A DNA stretch of 6,705 nt, taken from positions 1 through 6,705 of the forward strand of contig JAHIJU010000251.1 of assembly GCA_018898235.1 (NCBI GenBank), in the 5' to 3' direction. Each line of letters starts with the position of its first letter. Positions within the stretch are counted from its first letter, which is position 1. A program made the translations under genes and the position numbers. The DNA comes from Actinomycetota bacterium (lineage in GTDB: Bacteria > Actinomycetota > Actinomycetes > Actinomycetales > Cellulomonadaceae). The notes under the pieces are model-generated. The model saw only the letters and a program-made list of their open reading frames with translations, was not told the DNA's origin and searched no databases. Below are positions 1 to 5,360 of this stretch, in pieces.

Positions 1-883
1 CCCAGCTGAAGGTCGGCACCCGGAACAGGTCGAGGTCGAGCAGGGCATCGCGCTGGACGCGCGCCCGGTGCCGCTCCCACACTACGAACAGTGCGACGAA
101 CATCGCACCGAGACCGAGGGCGACCGGGACGACAGACACCGCGGCCCCGGCCGGCCAGGTGAGGCCCAGGGCGCTGAACGGACCCTTCGGGGCCCACCAG
201 CCCAGCGAGTTGCCCTCGATGAGCCCGAACACGATGAGCCCGAAGCCGAGGCCACTGGTGAGCAGCCCGTCGACGTCCATCCCCCGCCGACGCGGACCGC
301 CGCGGGTCTCGTCCACCACGAGCAGCGCACCGACGACCACGAGCAGGCCGATCGGCAGGTTGACCCCGAAGATGGCGCGCCAGCCGAAGCTCGAGGTCAG
401 CCATCCGCCGAGCAGCGGCCCGACGGCGGCGGCCCCGGCCATCACGGCACCCCAGATGCCGAACGCCACCGCGCGGTCCCGGCCGCGGAACGTCGCGTTG
501 ACCGTCGACAGACTCGACGGGAGCACCATCGCGCCGCCGAGGCCCTGGACGGCCCGCGCCGCGATCAGAGCCGAGGCATCCTGCGAGGTCCCGGCGAGCG
601 CGCTGCCCACGACGAACACCACGACGCCCAGCACGAAGAGCCGACGGCGCCCCCAGCGGTCACCGAGGCTGCCCGCGCTGAGCAGCAGCGCCGCGAACAC
701 GACCGAGTACAGGGCGTTGACCCACTGGGCGTCGGTGAGGTCGAGGTCCAGGCCCGTGATGATGGTCGGCAGCGCGACACCCACGATCGTGCCGTCGAGC
801 ACGATCATCGCCAGCCCGAGCGCAAGCACGACGAGCCCGAGCCACTGCCTGCGTCCCGCGGTTGTTTCTGACACGTGTGTCAT
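1..883 (-). CDS. DHA2-family MFS multidrug efflux transporter, C-terminus outside window
   Basis: This is a proton-driven drug exporter of the cytoplasmic membrane, related to EmrB/QacA (14-helix DHA2 family). The minus frame is open from ATG at 883 to base 1, giving 294 residues of a usual 460-530. Visible signatures are motif D1 LDGTIVGVALPTI (29-41) in helix 1, motif A GSLGDRWGRR (71-80) after helix 2, RAVQGLGGAMVLPSSL (110-125) in helix 4, and the antiporter motif C region GPLLGGW (155-161) followed by GWRAIFGVNLPIG (167-179). Helices 7-8 follow, around 207-223 and 248-268. The start is uncertain. ATG 883 has no Shine-Dalgarno, while GTG at 874 lies 6-7 nt after a possible -10 and would fit a leaderless mRNA, giving MSETTAGRRQW. 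The substrate cannot be deduced. An inverted repeat on the start suggests local repressor control. Family assignment is secure; specificity is not. Confidence 0.93.
   Translation of the reverse strand, partial: MTHVSETTAGRRQWLGLVVLALGLAMIVLDGTIVGVALPTIITGLDLDLTDAQWVNALYSVVFAALLLSAGSLGDRWGRRRLFVLGVVVFVVGSALAGTSQDASALIAARAVQGLGGAMVLPSSLSTVNATFRGRDRAVAFGIWGAVMAGAAAVGPLLGGWLTSSFGWRAIFGVNLPIGLLVVVGALLVVDETRGGPRRRGMDVDGLLTSGLGFGLIVFGLIEGNSLGWWAPKGPFSALGLTWPAGAAVSVVPVALGLGAMFVALFVVWERHRARVQRDALLDLDLFRVPTFSW
869..882. promoter_or_regulatory. Inverted repeat over the MFS gene start, candidate repressor operator
   Basis: TGACAC-GT-GTGTCA is a perfect 6-bp inverted repeat with a 2-bp spacer. It lies exactly on the 5' end of the efflux gene, covering both the ATG (883-881) and the in-frame GTG (874-872). 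On the minus strand a possible -10 (TTATAT or TATATG, 888-882) and a possible -35 (TTGGTC, 17-18 nt upstream) place the likely transcription start inside the repeat. TetR- or MarR-type repressors often bind such sites in front of efflux genes. No regulator gene is visible in the window, so the operator role is inference. Confidence 0.45.
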
Positions 884-928
884 ATAACAGCATGGACGAC
901 CCCGGACCAACCGGGAGGGCGGCGACTC

Positions 929-1258
929 TCAGGACGCGTTCAGCGTCCAGGTCGCCAGGTCGACCGCGGACGCCACGAGCGCCGCCAGTCCGACCAGCAG
1001 ACCCAGCAGCATCCCGATCGCACCCAGCGCCACCCCTGCCGCACGTCCCGGGTGGGGCCGCTCGACCGCCTCCTGCTCCTCAGGCGCGAGCTCCGAGGTC
1101 CGCGTCCCCGCGATCGGAGGCTGGACGGTGGTGACCCCCGCCCCGGGCCGCGGGTGCGACGCATGCGGGGCGTGGGATGCGGGTGCCGATGGTGCGGGTG
1201 CCAACAACGGTGCGCTGCTCATGACAGCAGCCTGCGCTGTGGACCACGGACGCCGCAT
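929..1258 (-). CDS. Small Pro/Ala-rich protein with one C-terminal membrane segment, unknown function
   Basis: This frame encodes 109 residues from ATG 1258. I chose this start because GGGAG ends 4 nt before it. A shorter start at ATG 1222 (97 residues, weak Shine-Dalgarno) and a longer GTG start at 1300 are possible. Residues 1-70 are low-complexity, rich in Pro, Ala, Ser and His, with a short acidic patch (ELAPEEQEAVE, 56-66). Residues 74-98 form one long hydrophobic stretch rich in Gly, Ala and Leu (GVALGAIGMLLGLLVGLAAL), and about ten residues follow it. That suggests a membrane-anchored protein with a disordered N-terminal region. It lies 45 bp upstream of the efflux gene on the same strand and downstream of a hairpin that probably separates it from the DUF3048 gene. 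I do not recognise the family. Coding status rests on the start signals, the hydrophobic segment and the gap it fills. Confidence 0.6.
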   Translation of the reverse strand: MRRPWSTAQAAVMSSAPLLAPAPSAPASHAPHASHPRPGAGVTTVQPPIAGTRTSELAPEEQEAVERPHPGRAAGVALGAIGMLLGLLVGLAALVASAVDLATWTLNAS

Positions 1259-1302
1259 CGGTCTCCCGACGGTGCCGGGTGCAGCCGTTGCGCCCCGCAC
1301 GG

Positions 1303-1343
1303 CTGACCTCGACTCAGCCCCAGGGCTGAGGCGCCCAGGTCAG
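1303..1343 (-). terminator. Nested hairpin at the 3' end of the DUF3048 gene
   Basis: Two inverted repeats are nested. The inner stem CTCAGCC/GGCTGAG (1313-1319 and 1324-1330) has a 4-nt loop. The outer arms CTGACCT/AGGTCAG (1303-1309 and 1337-1343) are 7 bp and perfect. The outer right arm contains the stop codon of the DUF3048 gene (1342-1340). There is no T-tract, as is common for actinobacterial terminators. It most likely ends the lipoprotein transcript before the small membrane-protein gene. Termination is inferred from structure and position. Confidence 0.6.
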
Positions 1344-2425
1344 GAGATCGCGACAGCCCCGCCGTCGGTCGGCACGAGCTCGACCCACGTGTTGCCCGGG
1401 GCCAGTGCGATCGTCGCGCCGTCCGCCGCCGTGAGGGTCACCGGGTCCAGCTCGGCGCCCTTGGTCCAGGTGGCCTTGACCGTCTTGCCACCGCTGGCCA
1501 CGAGGGCCTCCCCGGAACCTGCGAGCAGCGTCTCGGGCACGGGGTTGCCGGCCGGGTCGACACCATCGGTGTTCTGCACCGTCACCCGCAGGACGACCAC
1601 GTTGGTGGCGGCGAGCCGGGCGCCGGACCGGGCCACCGAGGCCGTGGTGCCCTCCGAACGCAACCAGGTCGACGACGCCGCGTCCCACGCCCACGCGGGG
1701 TGCGACGGGCCGCTGAGCGTCAACGCCAGGTTCGCCGCCGCCGTCCCGGCGACCGCAGCCGTGGCCTGTGCGGCCGTCCGGGCGTGCGCGAACTGCTGCG
1801 GCGGGCTGGCCTGGTGCGTCGAGTCGGCGGCGGCCCACCAGGTGGCGGGCGTCCCGTACACGTTGTGCGGCGCGGCGGCCACACCCTTCTTGCGGTAGAA
1901 CCCGTCGGCGCCCTTGTCCTGGCTGAAGATCTGCAGCCCCGCGGCCGGGAGCATGTCGACGTAGTCAGGCTGACCACCCGAGAACGCGATCAACCCCTTG
2001 AGCGGGCCGACGATCTTGGGGTCCATCGGACGCACCGAGCGGATCGGCCCGACCTCCTCCGGGACCTGGCTGTGGAAGACCGCGACGAAGCGCGTGATGC
2101 CGCCCTCGACGACTTCCTCCCAGACCATGTCGGTCTGCTCCAGCCCGGTCTGCGGTCGGGCCGGCGCGGAGTTCTCGATCTTGACGGCCAGGGCCGGACG
2201 AGCCGCCGCTCCCCCATCGGCGGGCATCCCGGTGAGCGGCCAGGTCGCAGGCAGCACCGGAGTCGGCACCGCGGACTTGGAGGCGGCGACGTCCGCCTGC
2301 GAGGTCTCGACGACGTTCGCGCCACCGGAACCGCACCCCGCAAGGGCGAACGTTCCGAGGACGGCGGCGACCGCGGCGACCCGTCGACGACGGGTGGGAC
2401 GGGGGGCACGGACTCGCTGGACCAC
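1340..2425 (-). CDS. DUF3048 (YerB-like) lipoprotein
   Basis: This is a secreted, lipid-anchored protein of the DUF3048 family (Bacillus YerB is a member); its molecular function is not established. The start is GTG 2425, 5 nt after a strong GAGGAG. An open frame extends further upstream, but it runs into menE on the other strand and has no such signal. The 361 residues begin with a basic n-region (RRRR, 12-15), a hydrophobic core and lipobox ALAG-Cys31, which predicts lipidation after signal peptidase II cleavage. A short linker leads to PLTGMPA (63-69). The N-terminal DUF3048 domain shows AVKIEN (80-85), TGLEQTDMVWEEVVEGGITR (93-112) and VGPIRSVRP (125-133). PHNVY is at 186-190, and the C-terminal domain closes with GNTWVELVP (344-352). 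Length and motifs look intact. It is divergent from menE, and no functional link to menaquinone synthesis is implied. Confidence 0.9.
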   Translation of the reverse strand: MVQRVRAPRPTRRRRVAAVAAVLGTFALAGCGSGGANVVETSQADVAASKSAVPTPVLPATWPLTGMPADGGAAARPALAVKIENSAPARPQTGLEQTDMVWEEVVEGGITRFVAVFHSQVPEEVGPIRSVRPMDPKIVGPLKGLIAFSGGQPDYVDMLPAAGLQIFSQDKGADGFYRKKGVAAAPHNVYGTPATWWAAADSTHQASPPQQFAHARTAAQATAAVAGTAAANLALTLSGPSHPAWAWDAASSTWLRSEGTTASVARSGARLAATNVVVLRVTVQNTDGVDPAGNPVPETLLAGSGEALVASGGKTVKATWTKGAELDPVTLTAADGATIALAPGNTWVELVPTDGGAVAIS

Positions 2426-2453
2426 AAGAACTCCTCGAGACGGGACTGCCGTC

Positions 2454-2459
2454 ACTCTA
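2454..2459 (-). promoter_or_regulatory. Possible -10 element of the DUF3048 gene
   Basis: On the minus strand TAGAGT fits the actinobacterial -10 pattern TAnnnT. It would start transcription about 22 nt before the GTG start, leaving a leader that contains the GAGGAG ribosome binding site. I see no convincing -35 hexamer. The site shares the 93-bp divergent region with the menE promoter. Confidence 0.35.
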
Positions 2460-2506
2460 CGGGCCGGGCCCCACCCCCCTTGGGCATCCGCCCGGCGTTG
2501 CGCACC

Positions 2507-2512
2507 TAGGCT
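2507..2512 (+). promoter_or_regulatory. -10 element of menE, leaderless start
   Basis: TAGGCT is followed by exactly 6 nt and then the GTG start of menE at 2519. Transcription would therefore begin at or next to the start codon, giving a leaderless mRNA. No good Shine-Dalgarno lies before this GTG, which agrees. No clear -35 is found at the usual distance; TTGGGC is about 21 nt upstream, which is too far. The same hexamer and spacing recur at the DUF4229 gene. Confidence 0.5.
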
Positions 2513-2518
2513 GGTGCG

Positions 2519-3682
2519 GTGCCTCGACCGCTCCGTGACGTCTCGCCGCGCGAGCTGCTGGCCGCGCTCCCGGCCGCACTCGACGGCACCGGGCCGGCTG
2601 TCCGGGTCGGCGGCGACGGTGACGGCGACGGTCACCGAGCCTCGGTGCCGGACGAGGTCGCGCTCGTCGTCCGGACCTCCGGGTCCACCGGCGCACCGCG
2701 CGACGTCGGGCTCACGGCCCAGGCGTTGACCGCCTCGGCGACGGCGACCGCGCGGCGGCTGGATGGACCCGGCCGCTGGCTGCTGGCGCTGCCGACCGAT
2801 CACGTGGCGGGCGCCCAGGTGCTCATCCGTTCCGTCCTCGCGGGCACGAACCCGGTCGTCATGGGGTCCGGTCCGTTTCGCGCCGGCGTGTTCGTCGACG
2901 CGACCCGGCAGCTCGACGGCCCCGCGCCGCGGTACACCTCACTCGTGCCGACCCAGCTCGTGCGACTGCTGGAGGACCCGGCAGCGACGGCCGCGCTGCG
3001 CGGCTTCGACGCCGTGCTGGTCGGCGGCGCCGCGTTGGCGCCCGCGCTGCAGCGCCGCGCGCTGGACGCCGGGGTCCCGGCAGTCACCACCTACGGCGCC
3101 ACCGAGACCTGCGGCGGGGCGGTCTACGACGGGCGACCGCTCCCGGGGGTGCGGGTGGCCGTCGGACCGGACGAGCGCGTCCGGATCGCCGGGCCGGTGC
3201 TCGCCCACGGCTACCTCGACCGACCGGACCTGGACGCCGGAACCTTCGTCGAGGCCGATGGCGAACGCTGGTTCGTGACCTCCGACCTCGGCCGCCTCGA
3301 CCCGGACGGTCGGCTGCACCTGCTCGGCCGTGCCGACGACGTGCTGGTCACCGGCGGGGTGAACGTGGCGCCGGCGGCCGTGGAGGCCGTGGTCGCGACG
3401 CTCCCGGGGGTCCAGGAGGTGTGCGTGGTGGGTCTGGGCGACGAGCAGTGGGGCCAGGCGGTCACGGCCGTCGTCGTTCCCCGGGCCGGTCGACCGCCCG
3501 ACCTGGCAGACCTGCGCTCGGCGACCACGGCGGCGCTCGGGACGGCCGCCGCCCCGCGCCACCTGGTGCTGGTCGACGCGCTGCCGTTGCGCGGCCCAGG
3601 CAAACCGGATCGGCAGGCGACCACCCGGCTCGCCCGCGAGATGCTCGACCGTCAGGAGGTGGCCCGTGGCCGACGCGCGTGA
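2519..3682 (+). CDS. menE: O-succinylbenzoate--CoA ligase (MenE)
   Basis: MenE activates o-succinylbenzoate with ATP and transfers it to coenzyme A, a cytoplasmic step of menaquinone synthesis. The 387 residues show the ordered motifs of acyl-adenylating enzymes: the A3 phosphate loop TSGSTGAPRDV (53-63), A5 YGATET (192-197), A7 TSDLG (254-258), the hinge region GRADDVLVTGGVNVAP (270-285), and an A10 region with the catalytic lysine PLRGPGKPDR (356-365, Lys362). The length is typical of the shorter actinobacterial MenE proteins. Two oddities are that the usual PKG of motif A3 reads PRD here, and that a GDGDGDG run occurs at 32-38 before the core. The GTG start fits a leaderless promoter 6 nt upstream. 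The 3' end overlaps menA by 17 bp and carries its ribosome binding site, so the two are one transcription unit. The menA partner makes MenE far more likely than another acyl-CoA ligase. Confidence 0.93.
   Translation: MPRPLRDVSPRELLAALPAALDGTGPAVRVGGDGDGDGHRASVPDEVALVVRTSGSTGAPRDVGLTAQALTASATATARRLDGPGRWLLALPTDHVAGAQVLIRSVLAGTNPVVMGSGPFRAGVFVDATRQLDGPAPRYTSLVPTQLVRLLEDPAATAALRGFDAVLVGGAALAPALQRRALDAGVPAVTTYGATETCGGAVYDGRPLPGVRVAVGPDERVRIAGPVLAHGYLDRPDLDAGTFVEADGERWFVTSDLGRLDPDGRLHLLGRADDVLVTGGVNVAPAAVEAVVATLPGVQEVCVVGLGDEQWGQAVTAVVVPRAGRPPDLADLRSATTAALGTAAAPRHLVLVDALPLRGPGKPDRQATTRLAREMLDRQEVARGRRA
3655..3660 (+). promoter_or_regulatory. Ribosome binding site of menA inside menE
   Basis: GGAGGT lies 5 nt before the GTG start of menA and within the last codons of menE. 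It fixes the menA start at 3666 and suggests translational coupling with menE. Confidence 0.8.
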
Positions 3683-4535
3683 ATGGCTGGCGGCAGCCCG
3701 GCCCCGGACCCTGCCCGCGGCCGCGGCTCCCGTCGCCGTCGGCAGCGGGGCCGCAGCCCAGCTCGGCTCCTTCGACCTGGTCCGCGCGGCGCTCGCCCTC
3801 GGGATCGCGCTCGCGCTGCAGATCGCCGTCAACTACGCCAACGACTACTCCGACGGGGTGCGCGGCACCGACCTGGACCGCGTCGGGCCGCTGCGACTGA
3901 CAGCATCCGGCGCGGCGTCGCCCAGCCGGGTGCGCGCTGCGGCCTTCGGGTGCTTCGCGCTCGCCGCCGTCCTCGGGGTGGCACTGGTCGCCGTGTCCGG
4001 CGCGTGGTGGCTGCTGGCCGTCGGCGCGCTGGCGATCGTGGCCGCCTGGACCTACACCGGTGGTCGGCACCCCTACGGGTACGCCGGGCTCGGTGAGGTC
4101 GGGGTGTTCGTCTTCTTCGGGTTGGTCGCCGTGCTCGGCACCACGTTCACCCAGGCCGGGACGGTGTCCTGGCCCGCCGGTGCCGGGGCGGTCGCGGTCG
4201 GGCTGCTGGCCTGCGCGCTGCTCATGGCGAACAACCTGCGTGATGTGCCGACCGACTCCCTGGTCGGCAAGCACACCCTGGCCGTGCGCCTGGGCGAACG
4301 GCGCGCGCGCCGGCTGTACGCGGCGTTCGTGCTGGTCCCGGTGCTGCTCGGCGCCGCCTGCGGGTTCGTCGCGCCGTGGTCGCTGCTCGTGCTGCTGTGC
4401 CTCGGCCCGGCAGTGGCGCTGGCCGTCGTGGTGCTGGCGGGTGCCCGCGGGTCCGCGCTCATCAAGGTGCTGGGCTTCACCGGTCAGCTGGAGCTGGCGT
4501 TCGGGCTGGCGCTGGGGGTCGGGCTGGCGCTCTAG
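3666..4535 (+). CDS. menA: 1,4-dihydroxy-2-naphthoate polyprenyltransferase (MenA)
   Basis: MenA is an integral membrane enzyme of the UbiA superfamily. It prenylates 1,4-dihydroxy-2-naphthoate with a polyprenyl diphosphate to give demethylmenaquinone. The 289 residues match the family length. The first aspartate motif is NDYSDGVRGTD (59-69) and the second NNLRDVPTD (189-197); these bind the Mg-diphosphate of the prenyl donor. TYTGGRHPYGYAGLGE (129-144) is a typical MenA loop. About eight or nine hydrophobic helices are visible, including 40-56, 92-110, 113-129, 145-161, 173-189, 217-234, 238-258 and 270-289. The GTG start has a strong GGAGGT 5 nt upstream and overlaps menE by 17 bp. A hairpin follows the stop. 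The adjacent DUF4229 and PLDc_N membrane genes are common neighbours of menA in actinobacteria, as far as I recall. Confidence 0.95.
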   Translation: MADAREWLAAARPRTLPAAAAPVAVGSGAAAQLGSFDLVRAALALGIALALQIAVNYANDYSDGVRGTDLDRVGPLRLTASGAASPSRVRAAAFGCFALAAVLGVALVAVSGAWWLLAVGALAIVAAWTYTGGRHPYGYAGLGEVGVFVFFGLVAVLGTTFTQAGTVSWPAGAGAVAVGLLACALLMANNLRDVPTDSLVGKHTLAVRLGERRARRLYAAFVLVPVLLGAACGFVAPWSLLVLLCLGPAVALAVVVLAGARGSALIKVLGFTGQLELAFGLALGVGLAL

Positions 4536-4541
4536 GGGCGC

Positions 4542-4576
4542 GCGGTCGGGACGGTCCCGGGCCGGTCACCGACCGC
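4542..4576. terminator. Stem-loop between convergent menA and DUF4229 genes
   Basis: The perfect 8-bp arms GCGGTCGG (4542-4549) and CCGACCGC (4569-4576) enclose a 19-nt GC-rich loop that can partly fold itself. The structure starts 7 nt after the menA stop and lies 27 nt beyond the DUF4229 stop, so it could terminate either transcript. No T-tract follows. The terminator role is inferred from position and symmetry. Confidence 0.55.
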
Positions 4577-4603
4577 AGGGCGGGCAGCGCCGCGGCCGCC
4601 CGG

Positions 4604-4972
4604 TCAGTCCGTCGTTCCCGGCCCGGCGGGCGCGTCCCGGGTCGGGGTCACGGGCGGCACACCGTCGCGGTCCGCCCCCTCGTCCTGCGCCGCCCGGACC
4701 GCCTCGTCGGCGGCGTCCTCCAGGTCGGCGTCCTCGCGCGCACGGCCGGTGAGCTCGGTGCGTCCGCGCCGCTCACGGCGGGCCTGCGCCCGTCGGGCGA
4801 TCTCGAGCGCTGCGGCGTCGCGCGGTCCGGGCAGCAGGACGTAGGACAGCCCCCAGGCGATGAAGGCCGCGAGCAGCGGGGACAGCCACGGGTTCATCCC
4901 CAGCCACAGCAGGGCGAGCAGCGCGACCGCGAACAGGGCGAGCCGCAGCACGGAGTAGCGGAGCACGGCCAT
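4604..4972 (-). CDS. DUF4229 family small membrane protein
   Basis: The product has 122 residues from ATG 4972. I chose this start because TAGGCT lies 7 nt upstream (leaderless promoter). The alternative GTG at 4996 lies upstream of that promoter and would add MAHPRLTA. Two hydrophobic helices fill the N-terminal half (about 7-24 and 28-47), ending in LLPGPRDAAA. A highly charged segment follows with a basic stretch RRAQARRERRGR (60-71) and then an acidic stretch EDADLEDAADE (80-90), and the tail is disordered. This matches the actinobacterial DUF4229 pattern of two helices plus a charged cytosolic tail; the function is unknown. It converges on menA and diverges from the PLDc_N gene. Confidence 0.85.
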   Translation of the reverse strand: MAVLRYSVLRLALFAVALLALLWLGMNPWLSPLLAAFIAWGLSYVLLPGPRDAAALEIARRAQARRERRGRTELTGRAREDADLEDAADEAVRAAQDEGADRDGVPPVTPTRDAPAGPGTTD

Positions 4973-4979
4973 GGCCGTC

Positions 4980-4985
4980 AGCCTA
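4980..4985 (-). promoter_or_regulatory. -10 element of the DUF4229 gene, leaderless start
   Basis: On the minus strand TAGGCT is followed by 7 nt and the ATG at 4972. It is the same hexamer as at menE. No Shine-Dalgarno precedes the ATG, which supports leaderless translation and decides the start. A -35 is not evident. Confidence 0.5.
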
Positions 4986-5012
4986 GGGTGAGCCACGTGC
5001 GGGCACGACGCC

Positions 5013-5018
5013 TACCCT
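5013..5018 (+). promoter_or_regulatory. -10 element of the PLDc_N gene, leaderless start
   Basis: TACCCT fits TAnnnT and is followed by exactly 6 nt (GGGGCG) and the ATG at 5025, so the mRNA would start at the start codon. The GGGG is too close to the ATG to act as a normal ribosome binding site. The site shares a 52-bp region with the divergent DUF4229 promoter. Confidence 0.5.
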
Positions 5019-5024
5019 GGGGCG

Positions 5025-5348
5025 ATGTTCCGCAACCTGGGCGTCCTGCTGGCGATCGGCCTCGTCGTCTATGCCCTCATCGACGCAGTACGGAGCACCG
5101 ACGCGCAGCGGCGTGGGGTCCCTGCGGCGATGTGGGCGGTGGTCATCGTGGTGTTCCCGGTGGTCGGCGCCCTCATCTGGCTCTGGGTGTCGCGCGACGG
5201 ACGGGGCGCGGGCCGAGGCCTGCCGAGCTCGAGGCGGTCGGGCCCGACGGCGCCGGACGACGATCCGGAGTTCCTGCGCGCACTCGACGAGGAGCGCCGC
5301 CGCCGCCAGCACGACGGTCCGGCCGAGGGCGGCACGCCCGGCGCCTGA
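5025..5348 (+). CDS. PLDc_N (phospholipase D nuclease N-terminal) domain small membrane protein
   Basis: The product is 107 residues with two hydrophobic helices (about 5-22 and 35-56). They are joined by a short polar loop, DAVRSTDAQRRGVPAA (20-35), and helix 2 ends in GALIWLWVSRDGRG. This is the two-helix unit annotated as the PLDc_N domain, found at the front of cardiolipin synthases. Here it stands alone with no HKD catalytic domain, so it cannot be a phospholipase itself. The C-terminal half is polar and charged, with a predicted helix DDDPEFLRALDEERRRRQ (77-94). Function is unknown. It shares a divergent promoter region with the DUF4229 gene, and its stop lies in a stem-loop shared with the converging CobW-like gene. 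Confidence 0.85.
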   Translation: MFRNLGVLLAIGLVVYALIDAVRSTDAQRRGVPAAMWAVVIVVFPVVGALIWLWVSRDGRGAGRGLPSSRRSGPTAPDDDPEFLRALDEERRRRQHDGPAEGGTPGA

Positions 5349-5360
5349 GGGTCGCCTCAG
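5345..5360. terminator. Compact stem-loop covering both convergent stop codons
   Basis: CTGAGG-GTCG-CCTCAG is a perfect 6-bp stem with a 4-nt loop. The left arm contains the PLDc_N stop (5346-5348) and the right arm contains the stop of the CobW-like gene (5359-5357). Only 8 bp separate the two genes, so this is the one place where a bidirectional terminator could sit. It is short and has no T-tract. Confidence 0.45.

Noticed and set aside
68..887. Long plus-strand frames (68-871 and 159-887) across the efflux gene
   Set aside because: They are antisense to a clear MFS transporter. Their products are Arg/Pro/His-rich with no domain, as expected of open frames in very GC-rich DNA.
2608..2636. 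GACGGT/GACGGC repeats near the menE start, considered as a tandem repeat element
   Set aside because: It is a short, imperfect in-frame Gly-Asp run within the coding sequence, best explained by codon bias.
2426..2803. N-terminal extension of the DUF3048 protein to 487 residues
   Set aside because: It would run antisense through menE and bury the signal peptide. The GTG at 2425 has a strong GAGGAG and directly precedes a lipoprotein signal sequence.
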